Of a stretch of 64,000 bases of DNA, positions 52,491 to 62,129 are shown in pieces. Both the position numbers and the translations under genes were made by a program. The stretch covers positions 1-64,000 of the forward strand of contig DASVOE010000006.1 of assembly GCA_036383515.1 (NCBI GenBank). The letters are read 5' to 3'. Within the stretch, counting starts at the first letter, position 1. Each line of letters begins with the position of its first letter. The DNA comes from CADEDV01 sp036383515. Its GTDB lineage: Bacteria > Bacteroidota > Bacteroidia > Chitinophagales > Chitinophagaceae. The notes beneath the pieces are model-generated. The model saw only the letters and a list, made by a program, of their open reading frames with translations. It made no database searches and was not told the DNA's origin.

Positions 52491-54242
52491 TTACCAGAAT
52501 TTAGCATACAACACGGTTATTATAAGCAGGGTGATAACGATCATCGCCAGGATAGACGGGCTCAGTTTGAACATTGATTTATCCAGTGCAAATGCCTTTG
52601 GATTTATTTTTGGCCCGGCCAGGCTAAAGCCTACCATGATCAATACAGTAAAGAAGAAGGACCAGCCCATATTAATCAGGAATGGTATCTGCCAAACTTG
52701 TTTACCATCTTCTATGGTTGGGAAGGAAGTATACAGCCATGTTTCATGTCCAAAAACGGATACGGCATAATTATTAAAGAAGATAGCCAGTACTAAACCA
52801 GTGATGAGTCCTGCTACAGCAGCAGCACCGGTGGTACGTTTCCAGAACATACCCAGTATGAACATTGCAAATACACCCGGGCTGATAAAGCCTGTATATT
52901 TTTGAATGAAGGTGAATCCGCCTTCGCCACCAATACCTAAAAGGTCATCCCATGTAAAGAGCAGGGAAATTAAAATAGCAGCAACAGCAACTATTCTGCC
53001 GGTCCATACCTGTTTTTTTTCATCCGCATTATTGGCAATATCCGTCTCTACTTTATTCAAAACATCGCCCTCTGTAGTGGCAATTGCTTTTTTCTTTTTA
53101 AAATATTTGTTATGGATATCATACGTGTAAATGGTAGAGATGCTGTTGAGTTTACCGGCCAATGAGGCAACAATAGCAGCCGTCAATGCTGCAATGGATA
53201 ATCCTTTTAATCCTCCTGGTAAAAATCCAAGTATAGATGAGTAGGCGCTATCCATTCCGTTTACTTCCAGGTGCCCGCTTTTATTCAATACGTAAGCGGC
53301 AATACCGGGCAGCATCACAATAACCGGCATAAATAATTTCAGGAACCCAGCAAATAAAATTCCTTTACGGGCTGTTTGCAGATCGGCGCCCAATGCCCGT
53401 TGAGTAATGTATTGATTACATCCCCAATAATTCAAATTTACGATCCATTGCCCGGCGAAGTACATAGCAAGACCCGGTAACAGTAAATACTTATTGATAT
53501 ACTCCTGTGATGAATCGGCAGTAGGCTTACTCAATATCATGTGAAAATGATCGGGAGCTTCTTTTAATAACGTATTAAAACCAGCGATGGCATCTCTGCC
53601 CAATCCAAATTTTTCACTTACGATCGTTAATGCAAAATAAATAGTGGCAAACCCGCCAATAATAAGGACAGCCACCTGTATAACGTCAGTATAGCCGATC
53701 ACCTTCATGCCACCCAGTGTAATGATGAGGGCGAAGATGGCCAGCCCTATCATGATGACATGAAAATACTCGGGCCCCACCAGGCCGCTGATGGCAACGG
53801 CACCGAGGAATAAAATAGAAGTAAGATTTACAAAGATGTAAAGGAACAACCAGAAGATAGCCATGATAAGTGATACACTTTCGTTGTACCGAGTCTTCAG
53901 AAATTGTGGCATCGTGTATATCTTATTCTTAAGATAGATCGGAATAAACCATACAGCAATGATGATCAGCGCCACCGCAGCGATCCATTCGTACGCCGCT
54001 ACTGCAACACCTACAAAAAATCCATTTCCGCTCATACCGATAAATTGTTCGGCAGAAATATTGGAAGCGATCAGCGAAGCACCGATGGCCCACCAGGTAA
54101 GCGATCCCTCGGCCAAAAAATAGTCATGTGAAGCAGTAATAGAGGCTTTCTTTTTTTTCCTGTAAATCCAATAACCATAACCGGCTATCAAAATAAAGTA
54201 CAGGATAAATACTACGATGTCTTTGGTTGCGAGATTATTCAT
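52491..54242 (-). CDS. Sodium/sugar cotransporter (SSS family, SGLT-like)
   Basis: 583 residues with about 14 membrane segments. Family marks include DYFLAEGSLTWWAIGASLIASNISAEQFIG near residue 40, RYNESVSLIMAIFWLFLY and YWGCNQYITQRALGA near residue 275. The loop at about 380-410 is long and charged. SSS transporters bring sugars in with sodium. Direct coupling to araA (22-base gap) points to L-arabinose or a related pentose as substrate. Confidence 0.9.
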   Translation of the reverse strand: MNNLATKDIVVFILYFILIAGYGYWIYRKKKKASITASHDYFLAEGSLTWWAIGASLIASNISAEQFIGMSGNGFFVGVAVAAYEWIAAVALIIIAVWFIPIYLKNKIYTMPQFLKTRYNESVSLIMAIFWLFLYIFVNLTSILFLGAVAISGLVGPEYFHVIMIGLAIFALIITLGGMKVIGYTDVIQVAVLIIGGFATIYFALTIVSEKFGLGRDAIAGFNTLLKEAPDHFHMILSKPTADSSQEYINKYLLLPGLAMYFAGQWIVNLNYWGCNQYITQRALGADLQTARKGILFAGFLKLFMPVIVMLPGIAAYVLNKSGHLEVNGMDSAYSSILGFLPGGLKGLSIAALTAAIVASLAGKLNSISTIYTYDIHNKYFKKKKAIATTEGDVLNKVETDIANNADEKKQVWTGRIVAVAAILISLLFTWDDLLGIGGEGGFTFIQKYTGFISPGVFAMFILGMFWKRTTGAAAVAGLITGLVLAIFFNNYAVSVFGHETWLYTSFPTIEDGKQVWQIPFLINMGWSFFFTVLIMVGFSLAGPKINPKAFALDKSMFKLSPSILAMIVITLLIITVLYAKFW

Positions 54243-54263
54243 GTGGCTGCGTTTGTTTTGTTA

Positions 54264-55766
54264 TCAGGATTTATTGAGTTGGTAATACATTTCATTCCAG
54301 CGTAACTCGTTTTTAAAAGAAGAAAGCCTGGTATCTTCCCCGATCAGCACATATTCAATCCCTGCAATGTCTGCAAAATCTTCGAGATGTTCAGCTGTAA
54401 GGTTCTGGCTGTAACAGGTGTGATGAGCTCCACCTGCCAGTATCCACGCGGCACAACCCGTTTGCATATCAGGATAGGGTTTCCATAATACTCTTGCTAC
54501 CGGCAGCTTTGGTAATGCGTGTTGCGGTGTTACCGCCTGCACTTCATTTACCAGCAACCGAAAACGATTGCCCATGTCCACCACCGACGCATTCAATGCC
54601 TGTCCGCCTGCAACGTTAAATACAGATCGCACCGGATCAGCTTTTCCACCAATACCTAATGGATGAATTTCACACGAAGGTTTTCCATCTGCAATGCTTT
54701 CGCATATCTCCAGCATATGCGAACCCAACACCATTTCATTGCCGGGTTCAAAATGATAGGTATAATCTTCCATAAAAGAGTTACCGCCTTTTAACCCGGT
54801 AGCCATAAACTTCATCATCCGCACCAGTGCCGCCGTTTTCCAATCACCCTCACCGGCAAAACCATATCCTTCTGCCATTAACCGCTGCACGGCTAATCCC
54901 GGCAACTGCACCATGCCATGCAGGTCCTCAAAAGTATCGGAGAATCCTTTATAATTTCCTGCTTCTAAAAAATTTCGTAACCCGATCTCTATTTTAGCTG
55001 CTTCACGAAGTGATGAATGCTGCGAAGCATTTTTCTTTAAGGTATCTGCCAGTTTATACTGTTCTGCATAGACTGCACATTGTTTATCTATGTCAGCATC
55101 ACTTGTTTCATTGATCACTTTTACCAGGTCGCCAATGCCATGTGTATTGACAGAGAAACCAAATTTTAATTCAGCTTCCACTTTATCACCATCGGTAACG
55201 GCCACATACCGCATGTTATCGCCAAAGCGAACAAATTTTGCTCCCTGCCAGTCATACCAGCCCGCAGCAGCCCTTGCCCACACATCAATTTTATTTAGCA
55301 CGTTACTATCCTGCCAGTGGCCTACCACTACTTTTCGTCTTGAACGCATACGACTCATCATAAAACCAAACTCCCTGTCGCCATGTGCCGATTGATTGAG
55401 ATTCATAAAATCCATATCAATATCCGCCCACGGAATATCACGGTTGAACTGCGTATGTAAATGCAATAAGGGTTTTTGTAAAATCTTCAGCCCGTTGATC
55501 CACATTTTAGCAGGGGAAAACGTGTGCATCCAGGTAATGATACCAATACAGTTTTTGGTAGTATTTGCTTCCTGGCAAACAGCAAAGATCTCTTCAGTTG
55601 ATTTTACGGTGGGTTTAAAAATCACACTCACTGAAATTTCTTTCGCCTTATGCAATGAAGTGGCGATCTGTTGTGAATGTTCAGCCACTTTCTTCAGCGT
55701 TTCCTCACCATACAAATGCTGACTGCCGGTTACAAACCACACTTCCAGCTCTTTCAGATTCTTCAT
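54264..55766 (-). CDS. araA: L-arabinose isomerase
   Basis: 500 residues, the usual size. The N-terminus VWFVTGSQHLYGEETLKKV is the family mark. The metal-site residues appear in YGFAGEGDWKTAA (Glu), SFMEDYTYHF (Glu), GSHMLEICESI (His) and GGAHHTCYS (His). It converts L-arabinose to L-ribulose with Mn2+ in the cytoplasm. It precedes the symporter gene and follows galM. Confidence 0.97.
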   Translation of the reverse strand: MKNLKELEVWFVTGSQHLYGEETLKKVAEHSQQIATSLHKAKEISVSVIFKPTVKSTEEIFAVCQEANTTKNCIGIITWMHTFSPAKMWINGLKILQKPLLHLHTQFNRDIPWADIDMDFMNLNQSAHGDREFGFMMSRMRSRRKVVVGHWQDSNVLNKIDVWARAAAGWYDWQGAKFVRFGDNMRYVAVTDGDKVEAELKFGFSVNTHGIGDLVKVINETSDADIDKQCAVYAEQYKLADTLKKNASQHSSLREAAKIEIGLRNFLEAGNYKGFSDTFEDLHGMVQLPGLAVQRLMAEGYGFAGEGDWKTAALVRMMKFMATGLKGGNSFMEDYTYHFEPGNEMVLGSHMLEICESIADGKPSCEIHPLGIGGKADPVRSVFNVAGGQALNASVVDMGNRFRLLVNEVQAVTPQHALPKLPVARVLWKPYPDMQTGCAAWILAGGAHHTCYSQNLTAEHLEDFADIAGIEYVLIGEDTRLSSFKNELRWNEMYYQLNKS

Positions 55767-55821
55767 GTTTCCTAAAATATTTTATGTTACCAACTTTTTG
55801 TTCTTTGCTCATCCTGGTTGC

Positions 55822-55839
55822 ACCCGATAGCTATCGGGT
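55822..55839. repeat. 18-bp palindrome ACCCGATAGCTATCGGGT
   Basis: Between galM and araA; the inner 16 bases are identical to 36864-36879. Confidence 0.85.
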
Positions 55840-55893
55840 CTTCATCGTATTGTCCCTTGCTGAACTATTCCATTAATAAATCAACGGGAGTTT

Positions 55894-57027
55894 TTACTTC
55901 ACTGAAAATTTATAAACGGTCGTTTGCCTGTAGGTTTCCCCTGGTTTTAAAATAGTAGCGGGAAACGCTGGTTGATTTGGGCTATCAGGATAATGTTGCG
56001 TTTCCAGGCAAAGTGCAGCATGCTTCACATATTTCTTACCGCCCTTTGTATGAGCCAATGTGCCACCTAAAAAATTTCCTGAATAAAACTGGAGACCTGG
56101 TTCTGTTGTCCATACTTCCATTACTCTGCCGCTGCCGGTATCCGAAAGTGTAGCTACCATGGTCAGCGATGAATCTTTTTTATTTAGTATCCAGTTATGA
56201 TCATAACCGCCGGTCACCTGTAGGATATCTCTTCCAATTTTTTTTGATGTGGTAAAATCCATAGGTGTTCCTGCTACAGCCTCCATTTTACCCGTAGGTA
56301 TCAGCTGATCATTTACTGGTGTGTATTGGGCTGCATTGATCATCAGTTCATGATCGAGAATAGTTGAATCCTTTCCGCCTGATAAATTGAAATAGGCATG
56401 GTTGGTTAAATTAATGGGAGTGGCTTTATCTGTAGTAGCCGTGTACTCTAGTTTTAATCCATTGTCCTGTGTCAATGTATACATCACCTGCACGTTCAAA
56501 TTGCCGGGATAACCTTCTTCGCCATCTTTACTTGTATACGTTAATTTCAAACTGGTATCTCCCGGCATTTTTTCAATATTCCAATATACTTTATCATAGC
56601 CTTTATTACCACCATGCAAACTATTGCCATGATCATTACCGGCCAGCGTATACTCTTTCCCGTCCAATGTAAATTTTCCTTTTGCAATACGATTGCCATA
56701 CCTGCCGATCAATGCACCGAAATAGGGATCGCCTTTTTGTAAAAACCCAGCGAGTGAATCAAAGCCCGTGACCACATCAGCAAGGCTATCATTCTTACCC
56801 GGCACAATCAGTTTGGTAATCGTACCGCCGTAATTAATGATGCTCACCTGCATACCTTTTGTATTCGTCAGTGTGTATTCAGTCACCGTTTTACCTTCAA
56901 AATTGCCAAATGGTTTTTCCGTAATACTGATCTTTGGAGTTTCGTTTGTAGTAGCTGTTTGATGATCCCCATCATGACAACTCACACAAAAAAGTAATAG
57001 TGCAGCGAATACAATCGTGTATCTCAT
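55894..57027 (-). CDS. galM: Aldose 1-epimerase, lipoprotein
   Basis: 377 residues with a lipobox after a hydrophobic start (ALLLFCVSC), so the enzyme is probably periplasmic and lipid-anchored. Catalytic and binding marks are FGALIGRYGNRIAKGKF, NLTNHAYFNLSG (His) and LCLETQHYPDSPNQPAFP (Glu). It speeds the alpha/beta exchange of aldoses such as arabinose or galactose before uptake. It sits between araD and araA in the arabinose block. Confidence 0.93.
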   Translation of the reverse strand: MRYTIVFAALLLFCVSCHDGDHQTATTNETPKISITEKPFGNFEGKTVTEYTLTNTKGMQVSIINYGGTITKLIVPGKNDSLADVVTGFDSLAGFLQKGDPYFGALIGRYGNRIAKGKFTLDGKEYTLAGNDHGNSLHGGNKGYDKVYWNIEKMPGDTSLKLTYTSKDGEEGYPGNLNVQVMYTLTQDNGLKLEYTATTDKATPINLTNHAYFNLSGGKDSTILDHELMINAAQYTPVNDQLIPTGKMEAVAGTPMDFTTSKKIGRDILQVTGGYDHNWILNKKDSSLTMVATLSDTGSGRVMEVWTTEPGLQFYSGNFLGGTLAHTKGGKKYVKHAALCLETQHYPDSPNQPAFPATILKPGETYRQTTVYKFSVK

Positions 57028-57038
57028 CGTTAGTTGGT

Positions 57039-57737
57039 TTATTGGCCGTAATAAGAATCAGGGCCGTGTTTACGTTCAAAATGTTTTTTGATCAATGCTT
57101 CTTTCAATCGTTCAGCATTGGGGTTTATCTGCTCGGTCAGTAAAGCCATCTTTGCTACCGTTTCTAATACCGCACTGTTGTAAACAGCTCTGGCAGCATC
57201 TTTTCCCCAGGTAAAGGGAGCATGATTGCCGACCAACATCATTTCCACTTCTTCGTAATTCAGTCTCTTCTCATTCATACAATCAATGATCTGGAAACCC
57301 GTCTGGTATTCATAATCGCCTTTTATCATTTCATTGGTCATGGGAGGTGCACAGGGTATATCAACTGTGTTGTGATCGGCATGCGTAGTGCCGAAAATAG
57401 GAATATCCCGTTGCGATTGTGCCCACGCCGTGGCATAAGTGCTATGTGTATGCGAGATGCCTCCTATCTTTTCCCAATGCTTATATAATACAGCATGTGT
57501 TTTTGTATCGGAAGATGGACGAAGATCTCCTTCAACAGTTTTACCATCAAAATCTACGATCACCATTTTATTAACAGAAAGTTCATCATACGGAACACCA
57601 CTGGGTTTAATGGCGAATACACCCATACTTCTGTCAGCAGCGCTTACGTTGCCAAATGTAAACAACACCAACCCCAGGTGAGGCAGTTGCATATTGGCCT
57701 CATAAGCTTCCTGTTTTATATGTTCGTATTTGTTCAT
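57039..57737 (-). CDS. araD: L-ribulose-5-phosphate 4-epimerase
   Basis: 232 residues from ATG 57737 (ATG 57743 is two codons upstream). The class II aldolase fold shows TFGNVSAADR, IKPSGVPYDEL, GISHTHSTYATAWAQ (zinc His pair), GTTHADHNTVDIPC and ends KHGPDSYYGQ, the usual AraD tail. It makes D-xylulose 5-phosphate from L-ribulose 5-phosphate. It directly follows araB. Confidence 0.96.
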   Translation of the reverse strand: MNKYEHIKQEAYEANMQLPHLGLVLFTFGNVSAADRSMGVFAIKPSGVPYDELSVNKMVIVDFDGKTVEGDLRPSSDTKTHAVLYKHWEKIGGISHTHSTYATAWAQSQRDIPIFGTTHADHNTVDIPCAPPMTNEMIKGDYEYQTGFQIIDCMNEKRLNYEEVEMMLVGNHAPFTWGKDAARAVYNSAVLETVAKMALLTEQINPNAERLKEALIKKHFERKHGPDSYYGQ

Positions 57738-57779
57738 GGTCAATGGTGAATAACGAAACGTCTTTTCACAATTCGCTTA

Positions 57780-59423
57780 TCAGTTTTTAGTTTTTGATTC
57801 TATGAATTTGCCAAACTGCTTATAGTGTTTATATCTTTTCTTATAATAGCTTACTTTCTTTTTAGTGGGCAAATACGTTTTTTCAAAACCCTGTCCCATT
57901 GCTTGCATAGCTTCTTCCACAGTTGAATAAATGCCGGCTGCTGTAGCTGCAAACATAGCGGCACCTGCTGCACAAGTTTGTTCGCTTTTATGAATACGGA
58001 TCGGCATATTTATTACATCTGCCATCACCTGCATGATGTAAGCTGATTTTTTTGCTACACCGCCAAGGCCAATTAATCCTTTTACGGCAACTCCCTGTTC
58101 ATTGAACCGGTCTACAATTGCTTTTGCACCAAAACAGGTAGCTTCTACCAGCGCCTTAAAGATACGGGGAGCATCGCTTCCTAAATTAAGATTGCTGATC
58201 CCTCCTTTCAATAATTGGTCGGCATCAGGTGTTCGTTTTCCATTCAACCAATCAATAGCCAGTTCATCTTTATCCTGCAAAGGAAGTGCGGCGGCGGCTT
58301 CGGAAAGAGAAGTAATTATATTGTCGCTGATCTGCTGTTTTAAGTTTTCATCTGTTAGCTGCTGCAGCGGCCAGCTCAATAAATTTTTAAACCAGGCATA
58401 TACATCACCAAATGCACTTTGCCCCGCTTCCATACCCATCATACCGGGAATGATAGAACCGGGTACCTGTCCGCAAATACCTTTTACTAAAATACCTCTC
58501 ACTTCATCCTCGGGTGCTACCAGCATATCACAGGTGGAAGTACCCATTACCTTACTGAGATGATAAGGTTCTATTTGTCCGCCTACTGCACCCATATGTG
58601 CATCAAATGCACCAACTCCTATTATCACATCCGTTGACAAGCCCAATTTGTCAGCCCATTCTTTACAAAGTGTGCCTGCTGCTTTGTCTGCAGTAAATGT
58701 TTCTGTAAATAACCGGGAAGTATAATTATCCAGTAAAGGATCGAGGGATGCAAAAAAATCATTGGGCGGAAAGCCATTAAATGCTGCAGCCCATAAGGCT
58801 TTATGGCCGGCACTGCAAACGCCTCTTTTCATTTGCATCACATCATTTCCGCCGGTTAATAGAAACGGTATCCAGTCGCAATGCTCCACAAACGAATAAC
58901 TGCTGTCCCTTACTTTTTCATCCGCTCTTAATATATGGAGCAATTTTGCCCAAAACCATTCGGAGGAATAGATACCACCCACATATTGCAGATAGTTGAT
59001 TTCAAATTTTTCAGCATGTGCGTTGATCTGTGCTGCCTCTGTAATAGCTGTATGATCTTTCCACAGCACAAACATGGCATTGGGGTTTTCTTCAAAGCCT
59101 GGCAGTAATGCCATCGGTGTTCCTGTTTTATCAACCAGCACGGGTGATGAACCAGTGGTATCAATAGAAATTGCTTTTACCTGTGCAGCGATCGCAGTTC
59201 CCGCTTTTAGCAGGCAATCTTTGATCGTCGCTTCCAGCCCTTCCGTATAATCAAGCGGATGCTGCCGGAATAAATTTGTTGCGGCATCACAATACAATCC
59301 TTTTTTCCAACGGGGATAATAAAAGACCGAAGCAGCAATTTCGTTTCCATTAGCAGCATTGATTATTACCGAGCGAACTGAGTCGGTGCCATAATCAACG
59401 CCTATAACATATTGATCATTCAT
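57780..59423 (-). CDS. araB: L-ribulokinase
   Basis: 547 residues, FGGY family. N-terminal ATPase motif VIGVDYGTDSVRSV, then DTTGSSPVLVD, SAGHKALW and KVMGTSTCDMLVAP, and the C-terminal LIGLGGVAKKSAYIMQVMADV. It phosphorylates L-ribulose to L-ribulose 5-phosphate. It starts the arabinose block after the HAD gene (11-base gap). Confidence 0.96.
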   Translation of the reverse strand: MNDQYVIGVDYGTDSVRSVIINAANGNEIAASVFYYPRWKKGLYCDAATNLFRQHPLDYTEGLEATIKDCLLKAGTAIAAQVKAISIDTTGSSPVLVDKTGTPMALLPGFEENPNAMFVLWKDHTAITEAAQINAHAEKFEINYLQYVGGIYSSEWFWAKLLHILRADEKVRDSSYSFVEHCDWIPFLLTGGNDVMQMKRGVCSAGHKALWAAAFNGFPPNDFFASLDPLLDNYTSRLFTETFTADKAAGTLCKEWADKLGLSTDVIIGVGAFDAHMGAVGGQIEPYHLSKVMGTSTCDMLVAPEDEVRGILVKGICGQVPGSIIPGMMGMEAGQSAFGDVYAWFKNLLSWPLQQLTDENLKQQISDNIITSLSEAAAALPLQDKDELAIDWLNGKRTPDADQLLKGGISNLNLGSDAPRIFKALVEATCFGAKAIVDRFNEQGVAVKGLIGLGGVAKKSAYIMQVMADVINMPIRIHKSEQTCAAGAAMFAATAAGIYSTVEEAMQAMGQGFEKTYLPTKKKVSYYKKRYKHYKQFGKFIESKTKN

Positions 59424-59433
59424 GTTCTGAAAT

Positions 59434-60102
59434 TCAATTCAACTGTTTTAGCCATTCATCTTTGTAATTATCAATATACCTCACTACATTTTTATACTTT
59501 TCAAACTCTTCTTTGTGGTGCATTGTAGTGATCACCACTGAATCCATAGATGCATTCCATGCCGACTCCACACCTTTGGGCGCATCTTCAAAAACAACAC
59601 AATCCTTTTTTCCCATTCCCAGTTTCTCCGCACACTTCAACCATGTTTCGGGGTCCGGTTTACTGGCAGCCACATCATCAGCACTTACGATGGCATCGAA
59701 ATAATGGCGGATGTTCAGGCCATCGATCACAAAATTGATATTGAACATGATCGCTGCCGAACCGATGGCCAGCTTTATTCCTGACTTATAAGAACTTTCT
59801 AAAAAAACATCAAGGCCATCAATCAGCTTTAGATGCGGCCTGAATTCCTGCTGGTATTGTTTTTCTTTTTCATAACTCAGTTTATCTTTCTCTTCTGTTG
59901 TAAACCGGCCCGGGAAGATCCTTTCCAGTAATTCATGGTTCTTGCCATAACATTCTTCTTTTGTTCTTTCCATGCTGATACCAGCTCCCAGTTCATTCAA
60001 TATGCGATACCATGCCTGGATGTGATAGGGCATATCGTCGATCATCGTTCCATTCAGGTCGAATAAAATAGCTTTATAATTCTTCAATGCCACCGTTTTC
60101 AT
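59434..60102 (-). CDS. HAD-superfamily hydrolase, beta-phosphoglucomutase-like, with altered motif I
   Basis: 222 residues from ATG 60102; ATG 60120 is six codons upstream. Cap-type C1 HAD of the beta-PGM/phosphatase group: motif II LAIGSAA, motif III in SKPDPETWL and motif IV in CVVFEDAPKGVESA. Motif I reads FDLNGT, so the second Asp (acid/base in most phosphatases and mutases) is Asn. It is linked to araB by an 11-base gap, so a sugar-phosphate substrate is likely; the activity is uncertain. Confidence 0.85.
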   Translation of the reverse strand: MKTVALKNYKAILFDLNGTMIDDMPYHIQAWYRILNELGAGISMERTKEECYGKNHELLERIFPGRFTTEEKDKLSYEKEKQYQQEFRPHLKLIDGLDVFLESSYKSGIKLAIGSAAIMFNINFVIDGLNIRHYFDAIVSADDVAASKPDPETWLKCAEKLGMGKKDCVVFEDAPKGVESAWNASMDSVVITTMHHKEEFEKYKNVVRYIDNYKDEWLKQLN

Positions 60103-60355
60103 AGTTTTAAAGATACCCATTCACAAAACATGTTCTGTGTGGATTTTTGTATTTACCTCCAACAATGTGCTGATGAATATTCGTTAGTTAAATTGCCCCG
60201 GTTAAATCCGGATAAAATGAGAAGATATATGGCAATGCAACAATTATTTCAGGCTTATCACTTAAAAGGAAGCTATCCAACCTGCTGCAATTAAAGAAAT
60301 AAATAACTATCAACTGTTCTGTACTTTCCCGTTCTGCCGGTCTGTTGAGTGCGCC

Positions 60356-61351
60356 TCATTTCTCATTCAGGCGCCAGTTATCATTAGCTCCCAATATTTT
60401 TTTCAATGTATACTGCCGGGCTTCTTTTGACGATAATTGTTTTGACCATTTTACCCGGGCAGCTGGTCGGGCTCCTTCACCATAATTTTTGTACTCGGCA
60501 TAGAAAGCCGTCTTCTCATTCTCCGGGTTTCTCCAATTATCCCAACCTTCCGGCCGGATATGATTCCCCATTTCGCAATGAATAAAAACAGTTTTTGCAT
60601 AAGGCCTCCACGGTCGTCCCAAATAAACTTTTTGTGCTTCATCGCTGGCGATGAGTTTACAGTTGATAAACACATAGCCATATTTTTTTCCAATACCTGT
60701 TGATGCCGCTGTGATGTATGAATTGGTAAGACTTTTGATCGTGCAGTTTTGAAACAATGCCGTTGCAGGGCCAAATATAAAATCAGTCGTTCCTTCAATA
60801 AAAGAATTGTAATAATACTGGCGGGTGCTATCATTCGCCGTCAGTAATGTATCCTGGTTACCCAACACGTTGCAATCCTTCATAACAAACCTGTCACCAT
60901 CCACATGCAGGGCCACGGCCTGTCCAACTCTTCCGGCTGTATTGCGTATGGTAAGGTTCCTGATCGTTACATCATTACCCTGTACCCACATCGTGTAAGA
61001 AGTAAATGTGCTGAACTTTGTTTTATTGGTCAGGGTATCATCCCCTCTAGCTATGTATTTACCCGAGTAGTCATCATTGGTGATGATGGTTTGCTCCCTG
61101 CTTTCGCCAACGAATGTAATATTAGTAACCCAGGAAGGAACAATGACCTTTTCATGATAGACGCCATTCTTAATTGTGATCGTGATGGGCACCGGCGAAT
61201 AAGCCCTTACCTGGTTTATAGCTTCCTGGATCGTTTTATAATTGCCACTGCCATCCTGGGCAACAGTCAATGCGGATGGATAGGTCTGTTGCTGTCCCCA
61301 TGTTGCGCAGGAGATAATAGTCAGGCATAAGATCGTTACTATTTTTTTCAT
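60356..61351 (-). CDS. Pectin methylesterase (CE8), secreted
   Basis: 331 residues with a signal peptide (MKKIVTILCLTIISCATWGQ). Beta-helix pectinesterase marks are LTVAQDGSGNYKTIQEAI, QAVALHVDGDRFVMKDCNVLGNQDTLL (first catalytic region), IEGTTDFIFGPATALFQNC (catalytic Asp) and YLGRPWRPYAKTVFIHCEMG (Arg and Trp). It removes methyl groups from homogalacturonan so that lyases and GH28 can act. The acetylesterase gene lies 34 bases upstream in the same direction. Confidence 0.95.
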   Translation of the reverse strand: MKKIVTILCLTIISCATWGQQQTYPSALTVAQDGSGNYKTIQEAINQVRAYSPVPITITIKNGVYHEKVIVPSWVTNITFVGESREQTIITNDDYSGKYIARGDDTLTNKTKFSTFTSYTMWVQGNDVTIRNLTIRNTAGRVGQAVALHVDGDRFVMKDCNVLGNQDTLLTANDSTRQYYYNSFIEGTTDFIFGPATALFQNCTIKSLTNSYITAASTGIGKKYGYVFINCKLIASDEAQKVYLGRPWRPYAKTVFIHCEMGNHIRPEGWDNWRNPENEKTAFYAEYKNYGEGARPAARVKWSKQLSSKEARQYTLKKILGANDNWRLNEK

Positions 61352-61385
61352 CGGAAACTATTCCGCTCTTTATAAAATGAAAAAT

Positions 61386-62129
61386 TCATTTGTGGTCAAT
61401 AATTCTTTCTGCCAGTTCCGGTATTTGTTCCCTGATATCTTTTAACACCAGTTGCGCCACCAATCTTGCTCCCAATTCAGAAAAATGTGTATTGTCTTCT
61501 TTGCCATCGGGGTAATTTGGATGTTCGCCTTTTTGTAATTGCAGAAAAAGAAGTTTTGAATTTTCAACACCAAAATGCTGCAACAGCACCTGGCTTTTCC
61601 TGTCCAGGTCTATCAACACAATTTTTTCTTTTGCTGCTACCTCACGAACGATCTGTGCGTAAACTTCATGAGTGCCCTGCACCTGGCCTGCTGTATCAAA
61701 TTTTCTCCGTGCAACGGGTGTTAACAACACCGGTATTGCTTTCTTGTTTTTTGTTTCGGTGATATACTGCGTTAAGTTATTCCTGAATGCTGTTTCTGTT
61801 GTATACGTTTTTTTAGTCGCTACTTCATCATTATGTCCAAACTGGATAAACACATAATCCCCTTCCTGTAAATTATCAGCAACAGGTTTCCAAAGCCCCT
61901 CCTTCCGGAATGAACTGGTGCTTCTTCCATTCTTTGCCCGGTTATCAACGGTTACAGTTGAATCCCAGAAATAAACAAATGGCATACCCCATCCTGTTTC
62001 GGGATACGCTTTCGTTTCTTTTATACTCATGGTGGAATCACCGATAAGCCAGATCCTGATGTTTCTCTTTGTTGGTGACATGCCCACCATCATCATTAAT
62101 AAAGAAATGGTAAACAGTTTGTACTTCAT
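61386..62129 (-). CDS. SGNH-hydrolase rhamnogalacturonan acetylesterase (CE12 type)
   Basis: 247 residues with a hydrophobic N-terminal signal (LFTISLLMMMVGMSP). SGNH blocks: IRIWLIGDSTMSIK (Ser), YVFIQFGHNDE (Gly/Asn) and EDNTHFSELGARLVAQ (Asp/His). Family members remove acetyl groups from rhamnogalacturonan I. It overlaps the pectate lyase gene by four bases (ATGA), so the two are translationally coupled. Confidence 0.92.
   Translation of the reverse strand: MKYKLFTISLLMMMVGMSPTKRNIRIWLIGDSTMSIKETKAYPETGWGMPFVYFWDSTVTVDNRAKNGRSTSSFRKEGLWKPVADNLQEGDYVFIQFGHNDEVATKKTYTTETAFRNNLTQYITETKNKKAIPVLLTPVARRKFDTAGQVQGTHEVYAQIVREVAAKEKIVLIDLDRKSQVLLQHFGVENSKLLFLQLQKGEHPNYPDGKEDNTHFSELGARLVAQLVLKDIREQIPELAERIIDHK

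Noticed and set aside
60150..60170. A third copy of the shared 21-bp operator upstream of the HAD-araBDA block
   Set aside because: Only the TATTTAC half matches; the core CGTTGC is not preserved, so the match is not convincing.
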